This document shows positions 54,501-62,392 of a stretch of DNA of 64,000 nucleotides, piece after piece. Each line of letters starts with the position of its first letter. Position 1 is the first letter of the stretch. The stretch comes from an uncultured Bacteroidota bacterium. GTDB taxonomy: Bacteria > Bacteroidota > Bacteroidia > Flavobacteriales > Flavobacteriaceae. The notes beneath the pieces were generated by a model. That model did no database searches and was not told the origin of the DNA. It was given only the letters and a program-made list of their open reading frames with translations. The DNA lies in contig CACJNF010000003.1 of the NCBI GenBank assembly GCA_902594745.1, positions 62,001 through 126,000 of the forward strand, given 5' to 3'. A program made the position numbers and the translations under genes.

Positions 54501-54839
54501 ACGTTTTTCTCTAGTAATACCTAAACTGGTTACAATAACTTCTTCAAGTTGAGTTCCAAGGGAAAGAGTTACATTAATGACGTTGCCAGCTCCTACAGCA
54601 ACTGCTGCAGTTTCATAACCAACGAAACTGAATTCCAGAGTCTGACCTTCAGCAACATTAATAGAAAAGTTCCCATCGAAATCAGTGGTTACACCAGTAG
54701 TTGTACCCTGAACAAGAACGGTAGCTCCCGGTAAAGGAAGACCATCACTATCAGAAACAACACCAGTTACTGTCTTCTGAGCAAACGACATTTGAGCCGT
54801 TAGCAAGAAAACCACTAGTAATCTGAATAAGCTTTTCAT
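51600..54839 (-). CDS. SusC/RagA-family TonB-linked outer membrane transporter
   Basis: A TonB-dependent transporter of 1079 residues that imports the ligand captured by SusD. Signal peptide ends near SFAQ (21). A carboxypeptidase-regulatory-like domain follows (TVTGVVSDSDGLPLPGATV, about 23-105), then the TonB-box-like LEEVIVTSLG, the plug with RVLSGKASGV, VVIRGLST and PLFVVDGVPF, and the 22-strand barrel ending YGVSLKLTF. It is first of a three-gene operon with susD and a lipoprotein. No carbohydrate-active enzyme is linked, so the substrate may be peptide, glycan or another oligomer. Confidence 0.95.
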   Translation of the reverse strand: MKSLFRLLVVFLLTAQMSFAQKTVTGVVSDSDGLPLPGATVLVQGTTTGVTTDFDGNFSINVAEGQTLEFSFVGYETAAVAVGAGNVINVTLSLGTQLEEVIVTSLGITREKRALGYAVSEVDNTQIENRASGDVARVLSGKASGVQVTNQGGISGSGTSVVIRGLSTFSSSNQPLFVVDGVPFQSDTNAMGSFTSGNNGSSRFLDLDPNNIESVNVLKGLAAATLYGSQGRNGVILITTKSGTTGAGTRAQKNEVTVNTSYFTNELAMKPDFQMQYGNGFNQNFGWFFSNWGPSFDEEGPAGWGRQSAINGTVSGQPGFLKHPYNSNLNARFLSRDLLPLLGLSMDSLWEWKPYDSVGDLFQPGEIVNTNINFRGQSDDGKVSYNVNYGNLDDKGFTPGNTLRRNALSFGGRAVLSNKITVNGTLNYTATDFKTPPIAAAYSSGSSDSSLYGNVFYTPRSIGIAQLPYAHPITGASIYYRSSNGIQHPLWTVNNTGDAQMTHRVFGGVSAQYDISDNLNLRYSYGYDVYSEDNTSYQNKGGQDGNLEVQSGLYEKWNNTSTIFNHQVTINGDFELDDDWSVTFNAGAESVGREYDRNGVRSTGQNVFNVLRHYNFNSQEEIEFYSRRNVLGVFAQAAFDYQDYLYFTLASRTDWVSNLSEENRSITYPSASISFVPTSVLDFGNLPIDFLKVRASYGTSATYPGGYPIASTLSLNTKDFKVDGVEVITNTTGSQLGNTGLKPELLAELEFGLEANLFDNRLSAEISYFNRQTTDLIITQPLDPSTGYTSTRTNIGEISATGWEVDLNADWIRGDKFNWNTSVNYTTNQAIVEDLGQNTDQIVYAGFSTRGNAAIPGLPLTSMIGTSVARDDSGRPLVDASGSYRTNNDTNYKTNKYALIGDSNPDFIANIGNTITYGNLSLNVLFNASIGGDMYSSFIMTLLGRGITTDTLDRELPYILPGVLADGSPNNKMIDNATTYFGNLILGGDELRTWDASVLRLSEVSLTYDIPSSWLDKTPFGAASISAQGFNLWYDAYNTPDGINYDPNIAGLGVGNGSGFEYFNGVSARRYGVSLKLTF

Positions 54840-55049
54840 ACTTAGTTATTTAGTTATTAATAAATTTTTGTTAAAATTTTCTTAAATTTTTCGTAAAGGC
54901 TAAGATAAATCAATAATTCCTGAAAAAAAAAGAAACTTTAAGGTTTATTGAAAAAAAATTAAAAAAAAAGAGATTTTTTTTATGATAAAGTCAAAATAAT
55001 AAGAATATGACAAAAAATTTGTTAAAAAATTATAATATTCTTAGAAAAT
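54840..55049. other. AT-rich intergenic region upstream of susC
   Basis: The 210 bases between susC and the secreted protein gene are dominated by A and T runs. A weak minus-strand box TATCTTAG (54907-54900; one mismatch to TAnnTTTG) could be the susC promoter with a leader of about 55 nt. I see no hairpin terminator for the upstream gene and no RNA gene. Confidence 0.35.
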
Positions 55050-55754
55050 CTATAAATTTTCTGCGAATTCAAAAATCTGAATAAGAGAGCTAATTTCAGA
55101 TGTTTTTAGTTTCTGATTTTTGATATATTTTTTCACTTTATCGGAATTGGATCCAAAAAAGTTAATAATCGATTTTTTAGATGTTTTAATGGAAACTGGT
55201 GTATCACCATTTTTACTCACATATATTTCTGTACTCTCTACATATCTTGGGGGAAATGAATTTTCAAGTGAAGTCCTTGCAACTTTAGCTTCCATAAATG
55301 TTTTCTTTCTTTTTAAGTAAAGTCTATTCTCCTTACCATCATAAATATTTACTAAATATCCTATGTAAGCTCTTCCTTCCTCAACTCTGTGTGGTAAATA
55401 CTCAAATCTTTCTCCGTTTATAAGAGGAATAACATCCTTACTCTTAATTAAGATCAAATCTGATTCCTTTTGTCCAGGTGTATCAGCCATCTCTATTTCA
55501 TCTCTAAAAGCATTATACCTCATATAACCAGAATCATTAAGTTCTTTTCCAAAATATTCAAGCTTTGTGCTTTTAAATTCAGAATCAAAATAATGACTTC
55601 CTTGAATATTCAAAGGCTGAGGTGCTCTACTTGATCTATTACCAAAATCTATTAATGCCTGTTGAGTGGCACCAGTAATATTTCCGTTTACGTTTCCTTG
55701 AGCATTTATTGATGCAGATAGTAGCAATGCAAAAAAAAGTTTGATATAGTTCAT
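55050..55754 (-). CDS. Secreted protein of unknown function
   Basis: Unrecognised protein of 234 residues. A signal peptide is clear (about 1-18, cleavage near INAQ), with no lipobox, so it is periplasmic or exported. The body reads as mixed beta (YIGYLVNIYDGKENRLYLKRKKTFMEAKV) and ends in a lysine-rich helical segment (SIINFFGSNSDKVKKYIKNQKLK), a pattern seen in small Bacteroidota proteins of unknown role. It lies between susC (210 bases) and lysA (117 bases), with its own TAAGTTTG box. I cannot assign function. Confidence 0.8.
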   Translation of the reverse strand: MNYIKLFFALLLSASINAQGNVNGNITGATQQALIDFGNRSSRAPQPLNIQGSHYFDSEFKSTKLEYFGKELNDSGYMRYNAFRDEIEMADTPGQKESDLILIKSKDVIPLINGERFEYLPHRVEEGRAYIGYLVNIYDGKENRLYLKRKKTFMEAKVARTSLENSFPPRYVESTEIYVSKNGDTPVSIKTSKKSIINFFGSNSDKVKKYIKNQKLKTSEISSLIQIFEFAENL

Positions 55755-55773
55755 AGCTTTGAGAATTTCATGG

Positions 55774-55781
55774 CAAACTTA
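55774..55781 (-). promoter_or_regulatory. -7 element for the secreted protein gene (TAAGTTTG)
   Basis: TAAGTTTG on the minus strand matches TAnnTTTG and ends 19 bases before the ATG at 55754. No -33 TTG is seen within the usual spacing. Confidence 0.5.
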
Positions 55782-55871
55782 ATTATAAATTATCTAATTA
55801 AATAATTCGTTGAGATTAATTTAACAATATATTATGCCTTCATGTAATATTAAGAAACAAAAAGGAAAGTT

Positions 55872-57080
55872 TTACTTATCAAAAATATCTATTTGTCCTG
55901 ATAACAAATCATTAATAGTCTCGGGTTCTCTAATCTTAAATAATTTATTGTCTATAATACAAATTTCTGCAGGTCTAGATCTACTATTATAATTACTAGA
56001 CATATTAAACCCATATGCTCCAGCGTTTTTAAAACATATTATATCTCCTTTCGAAGTATCTGAAATCTTCCTTTTTTCAGCAAAAGTGTCTTTCTCGCAA
56101 ATATAACCTACAACATCGTATTCTTTTTTTCTGCCTGAAGGATTAGATAGGTTTATAATTTCATGATGGGATCCATATAGAGTAGGTCGAAGTAAATGAT
56201 TAAAGCCAGAATTTACTTGTAGGAAATCTTTAGTTTTTGTAGACTTAATATAATTTACTCTAGTTATAAAAAACCCACAATCACTGACAAGAAACTTACC
56301 TGGTTCAAATATTAGTTTTAATTTCTTATTAAAATCTAATTCAAACGTTTTTAGTTCCTTTGAAACCTCCTTTACATAATCATTTAGATTAGTTGAGGTA
56401 TCATCCTTATAGTATGGAATTTTTAATCCACCACCTAAATCAATACTCTCAATGTTTTTGAAGTCTCTAGCAATCGAAAAAATCTTCTTGATCCCTTCCT
56501 TAAATTGATTACTCTTAGTTATATCACTTCCAGTGTGAATATGAAGACCTGTAATATTAATTTTACCCTTTTTCTCCATATCCAACAATTCATCTATTCT
56601 TTCTTCAGGAATTCCAAACTTAGACTCAGAGTGTCCTACACTAACATTATCATTTCCACCAGCATAAATCCCTGGGTTTATCCTAACAGTTATTGGTTGA
56701 TTTCCAAACTCATTTACAAAATCTTTTATAGATTCTATGCTATCAAGATTTATTTTAACTCCAAGTTTGAATACCTCCTTTATCTCTTCAAAACTAACAC
56801 CATTAGGAGTATATAAAATTTCATCTTTATTGAAACCACATTTCAGGCCAATCATAACTTCCTCAATTGAAACTGCATCAAGACCGGCACCCATTTTCTT
56901 AATATATTTTAAAACTGAAATATTAGAGAGAGACTTGGCTGCAAAATGAATTTTGTAGTTTTCTAAAACACTTAACTCTTTGTCTAATTTGTCAAATTGA
57001 TTTTTAATGATTTTTAGATCATACAAATAAATTGGAGTTCCAAATTTTAAAGCAGCTTCTTTAAGTATTTTAATATCCAT
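55872..57080 (-). CDS. lysA: Diaminopimelate decarboxylase
   Basis: LysA decarboxylates meso-diaminopimelate to lysine with PLP. The 402 residues have the alanine-racemase-like barrel with the PLP lysine in HFAAKSLSN (about 45-53), GLHIHTGSDI, LDLGGGLKIPY-type glycine loop (SIDLGGGLKIPY), EPGKFLVSDCG and the C-terminal ICEKDTF with Cys-Glu at the active site. It is divergent from sucC with 78 bases between ATGs; no perfect -7 box is visible for it. Confidence 0.94.
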   Translation of the reverse strand: MDIKILKEAALKFGTPIYLYDLKIIKNQFDKLDKELSVLENYKIHFAAKSLSNISVLKYIKKMGAGLDAVSIEEVMIGLKCGFNKDEILYTPNGVSFEEIKEVFKLGVKINLDSIESIKDFVNEFGNQPITVRINPGIYAGGNDNVSVGHSESKFGIPEERIDELLDMEKKGKINITGLHIHTGSDITKSNQFKEGIKKIFSIARDFKNIESIDLGGGLKIPYYKDDTSTNLNDYVKEVSKELKTFELDFNKKLKLIFEPGKFLVSDCGFFITRVNYIKSTKTKDFLQVNSGFNHLLRPTLYGSHHEIINLSNPSGRKKEYDVVGYICEKDTFAEKRKISDTSKGDIICFKNAGAYGFNMSSNYNSRSRPAEICIIDNKLFKIREPETINDLLSGQIDIFDK

Positions 57081-57145
57081 TTTTTGTTTTAAGTGATAAA
57101 TATAATTCTGATTTTAAATAATTCAAATATCTTAAGTTTTGTGGT

Positions 57146-57153
57146 TATATTTG
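57146..57153 (+). promoter_or_regulatory. -7 element of the sucC promoter, abutting the ATG
   Basis: TATATTTG ends 5 bases before the sucC ATG at 57159, exactly the spacing seen at adk. Transcription would start at or next to the ATG. It also excludes the longer frame opening at 57093. Confidence 0.6.
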
Positions 57154-57158
57154 TCGCC

Positions 57159-58349
57159 ATGAATTTACATGAATATCAAGGAAAACAATTATTAGAAAAA
57201 TTTAATGTTTCGATTCAAAGAGGCTATGTAGCAAATAATCCCAATGAGGCTGTTGAGTGCGCAAAAAAACTTTCAAATGAAACAGGAACAGAAATTTTTG
57301 TTGTTAAAGCTCAAATTCATGCAGGTGGTAGAGGAAAGGGTGGAGGAGTAAAAATTGCTAAGTCTTTGGATGAGGTAAGATCTATATCTTCAGAAATAAT
57401 TGGAATGAATCTTGTAACTCCACAAACTCCTAAAGAAGGTAAGTTGGTAAATAAGGTTTTAATTGCTGAAGATGTATATTATGATGGTGAGGGGGATAGA
57501 AAAGAGTTTTATATGTCAGTGTTACTGAATAGATCATCTTCAAAAAATATGATTGTTTACTCAACAGAGGGTGGAGTAGATATTGAGGCAGTTGCTGATA
57601 ATACTCCAGATCTAATTTTTAATGAAGAAATTGACCCTGGTTCTGGAATTCTTCCTTTTCAAGCTAGAAAAATTGCATTTAATCTTGGTTTAAAAGGCCA
57701 GGCTTTTAAAAATATGGTGAAATTTGTTACCAATCTCTACAATGCATACACTGCGTCAGATGCATCACTTTTTGAAATTAATCCTGTTCTTAAGGCAGCT
57801 GATGATAAAATTATAGCTGTAGATTCTAAAGTAACTATTGATGAGAATGCTCTCTTTAGACACACTGAATATGAATCAATGCGAGACCTTAGTGAAGAAA
57901 ATCCTGTTGAAGTTGAAGCTAGAGAGTCTGGGCTAAATTATGTTGACTTAGATGGAAATGTTGGGTGTATGGTAAATGGTGCTGGCTTGGCAATGGCAAC
58001 AATGGATTTAATTAAACTTGCTGGAGGTGAGCCTGCTAATTTTCTTGATGTTGGTGGAACTGCTGATTCAAATAGGGTTGAAAAAGCATTTAGATTAATT
58101 CTGCAAGATTCAAATGTAAAAGCAATACTGGTTAATATATTTGGTGGAATAGTAAGGTGTGACCGTGTAGCTGAGGGTATTGTCTCTGCATATAAAAATC
58201 TTGGTAATATTGATATACCTATTATAGTTAGGCTTCAAGGAACTAATTCTGATAAAGCAAAGGAAATAATTGATGGTTCAGGATTAAATGTTCAATCTGC
58301 AATTGCCTTTGATGAAGCCGCAAATAAAGTCCAGGCTGCTTTAAACTGA
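57159..58349 (+). CDS. sucC: Succinyl-CoA synthetase (ADP-forming), beta subunit
   Basis: SucC binds nucleotide in the TCA-cycle step between succinyl-CoA and succinate. The 396 residues start MNLHEYQGKQLL, the family N-terminus, with the ATP-grasp region (KAQIHAGGRGKGGGVKIA), EINPV and the C-terminal DVGGTADSNRVEKAF and NIFGGIVRCD phosphate-loop segments. An in-frame ATG at 57093 would add 22 hydrophobic residues that overlap the promoter, so it is rejected. sucD is not adjacent. Confidence 0.95.
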   Translation: MNLHEYQGKQLLEKFNVSIQRGYVANNPNEAVECAKKLSNETGTEIFVVKAQIHAGGRGKGGGVKIAKSLDEVRSISSEIIGMNLVTPQTPKEGKLVNKVLIAEDVYYDGEGDRKEFYMSVLLNRSSSKNMIVYSTEGGVDIEAVADNTPDLIFNEEIDPGSGILPFQARKIAFNLGLKGQAFKNMVKFVTNLYNAYTASDASLFEINPVLKAADDKIIAVDSKVTIDENALFRHTEYESMRDLSEENPVEVEARESGLNYVDLDGNVGCMVNGAGLAMATMDLIKLAGGEPANFLDVGGTADSNRVEKAFRLILQDSNVKAILVNIFGGIVRCDRVAEGIVSAYKNLGNIDIPIIVRLQGTNSDKAKEIIDGSGLNVQSAIAFDEAANKVQAALN

Positions 58350-58380
58350 CATAAAGTCATTTAATTTTTCTATTTTATTG

Positions 58381-58406
58381 CCAAATTGTCATTATTTATG
58401 ACTTGG
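58381..58406. repeat. Interrupted inverted repeat over the hsp20 promoter
   Basis: Left arm CCAA-att-GTCAT (58381-58392) and right arm ATGACTTGG (58398-58406) pair except for the 3-base ATT bulge, around a 5-base centre. It spans the region between the candidate -33 TTG (58386-58388) and the -7 box. A heat-shock operator is the obvious suggestion, but the regulator is unknown. Confidence 0.55.
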
Positions 58407-58417
58407 TATTCTTTTTG
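58386..58417 (+). promoter_or_regulatory. Candidate hsp20 promoter (TTG-N21-TCTTTTTG)
   Basis: TTG at 58386-58388 and TCTTTTTG at 58410-58417 are spaced 21 bases, as at queA. The -7 box has one mismatch (C for A). The leader would be about 47 nt. Confidence 0.45.
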
Positions 58418-58468
58418 ACTATTACTTAATGAATTTATAATTCAAATTGTTTAACTAAAAAAAAAAAT

Positions 58469-58891
58469 ATGAGAATAGTAAAATATAACAATAACAATGT
58501 TTTTCCATCATTAATTAATGAATTCTTTAATGATGACTTTGGTATGAATTTTTTAAATAGAAGTCATTCTGTACCATCAGTAAATTCTTTAGAAAATAAT
58601 GATTCTTTTGAGATAGATCTTGCAGTACCAGGAATGAAAAAAGAAGATTTCACGATTGAATTAAATGATAAGGTATTAGTTATTTCATCTGAAACTTCAA
58701 ATACTATGGAAAATGATAAAATGAGATTAAATGAATTTAATTTTTCATCTTTTCAAAGATCATTTAGAGTTCCAGATTCAGTAGATCAGGACAAGATCAA
58801 GGCTAATTATAAAAATGGTATTCTAAAAATTAAATTACCAAAAAGGAAAGAAAGTATATCTAAGCCAAACAGGGTAATTAATATTGGCTAA
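58469..58891 (+). CDS. Small heat shock protein, Hsp20/alpha-crystallin family
   Basis: An ATP-independent holdase chaperone of 140 residues. The alpha-crystallin domain runs from about 45 to 135 (FEIDLAVPGMKKEDFTIELNDKVLVIS ... FQRSFRVPDSVDQDKIKANYKNGILKIKLPK), with the GILKIKLPK strand as hallmark. The N-terminus has FFNDDFG, typical of the oligomerisation arm. It is a single gene with its own promoter, an overlapping inverted repeat and a strong terminator, so it is probably a stress-induced monocistron. Confidence 0.95.
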   Translation: MRIVKYNNNNVFPSLINEFFNDDFGMNFLNRSHSVPSVNSLENNDSFEIDLAVPGMKKEDFTIELNDKVLVISSETSNTMENDKMRLNEFNFSSFQRSFRVPDSVDQDKIKANYKNGILKIKLPKRKESISKPNRVINIG

Positions 58892-58915
58892 ATATTTTAA
58901 ATAATCCTAAAAATT

Positions 58916-58941
58916 AGGTGCACTTATGTGCACCTTTTTTT
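58916..58941 (+). terminator. Intrinsic terminator of hsp20
   Basis: AGGTGCAC (58916-58923) pairs perfectly with GTGCACCT (58928-58935) over a TTAT loop, followed by a run of seven T ending at 58941. It lies between convergent hsp20 and uvrB; on the minus strand the following bases TAATTTTTAG make it a weaker terminator for uvrB. Confidence 0.93.
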
Positions 58942-60922
58942 ATTTTAACTTCTTTTTGAGGAGCTCAATTTTATCTCTAAGATCTGCAGCAGATAAAAAG
59001 TCAAGTTTTTTTGCTACATCTTCCATCTCTTTTCTTAATTCTTTAATTCTCTTCTCTATCTCATTTCTTGTTTGGTAAGCCTTAAGTTCTTCTTCAAAAT
59101 CTTCATAAGAACTATTTATAATTTGAATATCTTTTTCAAATGTATTTGTAAATGATTTATCCATTTGTTTTGGAATAATATCATTTTCAATATTAAATTT
59201 TTCTTGTCTTTTTCTTCTATATGATGTCTCAGTTATTGTTTTGTCCATACTATCTGTAATAGAATCAGCATACATAATTGCTTTTCCATTAATATTTCTT
59301 GCAGCTCTTCCAACAGTTTGAATTAATGATCTATGACTTCTTAGGAATCCTTCTTTATCTGCATCCAGAATAGCCACCAAAGATACTTCGGGTAAATCAA
59401 GACCTTCTCTTAAAAGATTTACTCCAACTAAAACATCAAAATACCCTTTTCTAAGATTTTGCATTATTTCAACTCTTTCTAATGTATCAATATCACTATG
59501 GATGTAGTTTGCTCTAATCTTTGCTTTATGCAAAAATTTTGTAAGCTCTTCAGCCATTCTTTTAGTTAGGGTTGTAACTAGAACTCTCTCATCATTCTCA
59601 ACTCTTAATAATATCTCTTCTATTAAATCATCTATTTGATTCTCAGATTTTCTAATCTCAATAATAGGATCTAAAACACCAGTTGGCCTAATTATTTGTT
59701 CAACAAATAGACCTTCAGACATTTTTAACTCGTATTCTGCCGGTGTGGCACTAACATATAGAACATTATTTTGTAAATGTTCAAACTCCTCAAATTTTAA
59801 GGGTCTATTGTCTAATGCTGCAGGTAATCTAAATCCATATTCAACTAAATTCTCTTTTCTGCTTCTATCACCACCATACATAGCATGTACTTGTGGAATT
59901 GTAACATGACTCTCATCAATAACCATTAAATAATCTTCTGGGAAATAATCTAGAAGACAGAATGGCCTTGTCCCAGGATCTCTTCCATCTAAATATCTCG
60001 AATAGTTTTCTATGCCAGAACAATATCCAAGTTCTTTAATCATCTCTAGGTCAAATTCTGTTCTCTCTCTAATTCGTTTTGATTCTATCGATTTTTCTAT
60101 CTCATCAAAATATTTGACTTGTTCTTCTAAATCAAATTCAATATTATTGATTGCAGACTTTATGCTTGACTCTGAAGTAACAAATATCATAGCAGGAAAG
60201 ATCCTTAGGGATTCAAAATTTTCAATTTTATTACCTGAGATAGGATCAAAAGACTCAATATTTTCAATAACATCTCCAAAAAAGTTTATTCTGTAGAATA
60301 AATCAGAATAACTAGGAAAAATATCAATTACATCTCCCTTGACAGAAAAACTACCTCTATTAAGTTCATCAATAGACCTTGAATATTGACTCTTTACAAA
60401 TTGAGAAAGAAGTTTTGAAATCTGAATTTCATCATCAATAGAAATTTGAATTACGTGTTTTTTGAACTCATTTGGGTTACCAATTCCATAAATACAAGAA
60501 ACTGATGCAACAACTATAATATCATTTCTTCCAGATAATAATGATGAGGTTGCACTAAGTCTATATTTCTCTATTTGTTCATTTATTGATAAATCCTTCT
60601 CTATATATAATCCAGATGAAGGAATATAAGCTTCTGGTTGATAGTAATCATAATATGAAACAAAATATTCTACAGCATTATTCGGAAAAAAATTTTGAAA
60701 CTCTGAGTATAATTGAGCAGCCAAAGTTTTATTATGTGCTAAAACTAATGTTGGTCTTTTTAATTCCTGAATTACATTAGCTACGGTGAATGTTTTACCA
60801 GATCCAGTTACACCCTGAAGTGTAACATGATTATGATTATTATTAAATGAATTAACAATACTTTTAATTGCCTCTGGTTGATCACCGGTTGGCTTGAACT
60901 CAGATGTAAGTTGAAAACTCAT
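58940..60922 (-). CDS. uvrB: Excinuclease ABC subunit B (UvrB)
   Basis: UvrB verifies damage and recruits UvrC in nucleotide excision repair. The 660 residues show the helicase motif I GVTGSGKTFT (about 38-47), the beta-hairpin YYDYYQPEAYIPSS, DESH box, motif VGRAARN and a C-terminal UVR domain (EIEKRIKELRKEMEDVAKKLDF). Its ATG overlaps the stop of the preceding gene (ATGA), so it ends a five-gene chain from tsaC. Confidence 0.97.
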   Translation of the reverse strand: MSFQLTSEFKPTGDQPEAIKSIVNSFNNNHNHVTLQGVTGSGKTFTVANVIQELKRPTLVLAHNKTLAAQLYSEFQNFFPNNAVEYFVSYYDYYQPEAYIPSSGLYIEKDLSINEQIEKYRLSATSSLLSGRNDIIVVASVSCIYGIGNPNEFKKHVIQISIDDEIQISKLLSQFVKSQYSRSIDELNRGSFSVKGDVIDIFPSYSDLFYRINFFGDVIENIESFDPISGNKIENFESLRIFPAMIFVTSESSIKSAINNIEFDLEEQVKYFDEIEKSIESKRIRERTEFDLEMIKELGYCSGIENYSRYLDGRDPGTRPFCLLDYFPEDYLMVIDESHVTIPQVHAMYGGDRSRKENLVEYGFRLPAALDNRPLKFEEFEHLQNNVLYVSATPAEYELKMSEGLFVEQIIRPTGVLDPIIEIRKSENQIDDLIEEILLRVENDERVLVTTLTKRMAEELTKFLHKAKIRANYIHSDIDTLERVEIMQNLRKGYFDVLVGVNLLREGLDLPEVSLVAILDADKEGFLRSHRSLIQTVGRAARNINGKAIMYADSITDSMDKTITETSYRRKRQEKFNIENDIIPKQMDKSFTNTFEKDIQIINSSYEDFEEELKAYQTRNEIEKRIKELRKEMEDVAKKLDFLSAADLRDKIELLKKKLK

Positions 60923-61380
60923 AAATCTAAACTTTCATCTTGATCAAAATTATCAGCTTTGTCAGTATGGTTGTATATATCTGATGGTGCCTCCTTAGGA
61001 ACATCTCCGACAGAATTTATGCATTCAAACTTTGAGTCTGAATTACTTAATTCGTCTATTTCATATAATTCAACAAAAAATGTCCAATAATTTAAAAAAT
61101 CATAAACAAAAATCATTTTATCTCCATTTAACACAAAATAATTGGAAATAGGTGCTTTATCCATTATTTCATCATTATCATCGATTTTATAAATTTTTAT
61201 TTCTTCTAATTGCTCCCAGTTTTCATTACTAATATGGAATGTAGAAATTTCGGAAGAGTCAAATCCAAATTGATCAGAAATTATTTTACTAAATTCAAGT
61301 AAACTAGTTGAGGAATCAACTATTATGTCACGAAGAACATCATCTTTTACATTTAAAATTATTCTAAATTTTAACCTCAT
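60919..61380 (-). CDS. pRiA4b ORF-3-like domain protein
   Basis: A 153-residue acidic protein. Residues 1-110 resemble the plasmid pRiA4b ORF-3 / IS1096 TnpR-like domain (RIILNVKDDVLRDIIV ... FGFDSSEISTFHISNENW ... KMIFVYDFLNYWTFFVELYEI). The name is historical; the domain is widespread in chromosomes, its function is unknown, and no transposase is nearby. The C-terminal 40 residues are Asp/Glu rich. It overlaps ctaA by 17 bases and uvrB by 4. Confidence 0.8.
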   Translation of the reverse strand: MRLKFRIILNVKDDVLRDIIVDSSTSLLEFSKIISDQFGFDSSEISTFHISNENWEQLEEIKIYKIDDNDEIMDKAPISNYFVLNGDKMIFVYDFLNYWTFFVELYEIDELSNSDSKFECINSVGDVPKEAPSDIYNHTDKADNFDQDESLDL

Positions 61381-62392
61381 TAGATCTATTATTATATAAC
61401 ATTAAAAAATAAAATTGTAAACCAACTATTATAGTAGACAATAATAAGTGGATAGGTTGAGTGCTAAAAGGAAAATTGAAATAAAACATCACAATACCAG
61501 AAATAATTTGGATAAAAATTAATGCATTCACAGAGTATATAATTATTGATTTCAATCTAATTTTATTTAATAAATAAAAGATGTAAGAATTTAAGATAAT
61601 TATAATCCATGAAAAGCTCCTATGTGTATAAAAAATACTAGGAACTTCTTCAAACCATTTTTCCTTTTGAGAGTAGTTATAAAGTTCCATCTTAATATCA
61701 ACAAACTTTCTTACTTCAGTTCCTATTATAACTTGTCCTAATAAAATGATTATTGATATAATAATTAGAACAGATATATTTCTTGGTAAATATATAAGTG
61801 TTGATTTTTTACTAACAATTGATAGAATTGAAAATAAAATAAATAAAAGTATTATAGCCATAATCATATGAATTGAAATTGTATTAGCTGACAAGTTGCT
61901 GTCTACAACTATTTTACCAAGCCATGCTTGAAATAAAATAGCAACAAGAGATAAAAATGCAAGAAATGTGATTAAGAATCTCTTATTTATATATTTTAAT
62001 GAGCTAATAAATAGAATTAAGACTGAAATTCCAGCAATTGCACCAATAAGTCTATTTATATATTCAATCCATGTATGATAAACGTCAAATTTAGCATAAT
62101 CATGTTTAGTATATTTTTCCCAATTATCAATGTTTAGAATATTAGTAGAACTAAAATCATCTACTGCAAAAAATAATTCATCTTCAATAATAATTATTTG
62201 ATTTTTATTAAAATCAGAATTAGGTTTCCAGTCTAATTGAGATCTTTCAGTTGGCGGTATTAAATATCCAAAGCATTTTGGCCAATCAGGACATCCCATT
62301 CCACTTCCAGTCATCCTTACAATTGCACCTGCTAGAATAACTAGATAAACAATTAATATCGAGGCTAGTGCTAGATTATATATTTTATTCAT
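61364..62392 (-). CDS. ctaA: Heme A synthase (CtaA/COX15 family)
   Basis: CtaA oxidises heme O to heme A for cytochrome c oxidase, in the inner membrane. The 342 residues have eight predicted helices. The first is followed by the signature GAIVRMTGSGMGCPDWPKCFG with paired cysteines, and HTWIEYINRLIGA carries a heme-ligand His region. A long loop separates helices 1 and 2 (about 45-100), as in Bacteroidota forms. It overlaps cca by 8 bases and the downstream gene by 17. Confidence 0.94.
   Translation of the reverse strand: MNKIYNLALASILIVYLVILAGAIVRMTGSGMGCPDWPKCFGYLIPPTERSQLDWKPNSDFNKNQIIIIEDELFFAVDDFSSTNILNIDNWEKYTKHDYAKFDVYHTWIEYINRLIGAIAGISVLILFISSLKYINKRFLITFLAFLSLVAILFQAWLGKIVVDSNLSANTISIHMIMAIILLFILFSILSIVSKKSTLIYLPRNISVLIIISIIILLGQVIIGTEVRKFVDIKMELYNYSQKEKWFEEVPSIFYTHRSFSWIIIILNSYIFYLLNKIRLKSIIIYSVNALIFIQIISGIVMFYFNFPFSTQPIHLLLSTIIVGLQFYFLMLYNNRSNEVKI

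Noticed and set aside
49087-54839. SusCD region as a genomic island because of its higher GC
   Set aside because: No integrase, tRNA edge or insertion sequence, and codon bias from high expression explains the difference as well.
57093-57158. N-terminal extension of sucC that could act as a membrane segment
   Set aside because: The hydrophobic residues come from translating the promoter region; SucC is cytosolic and begins MNLHEYQGKQLL.
60919-61380. A transposon-derived gene, from the IS1096/pRiA4b name of the domain
   Set aside because: No transposase, terminal repeats or target duplication nearby; the gene is embedded in a tightly overlapping chromosomal operon.
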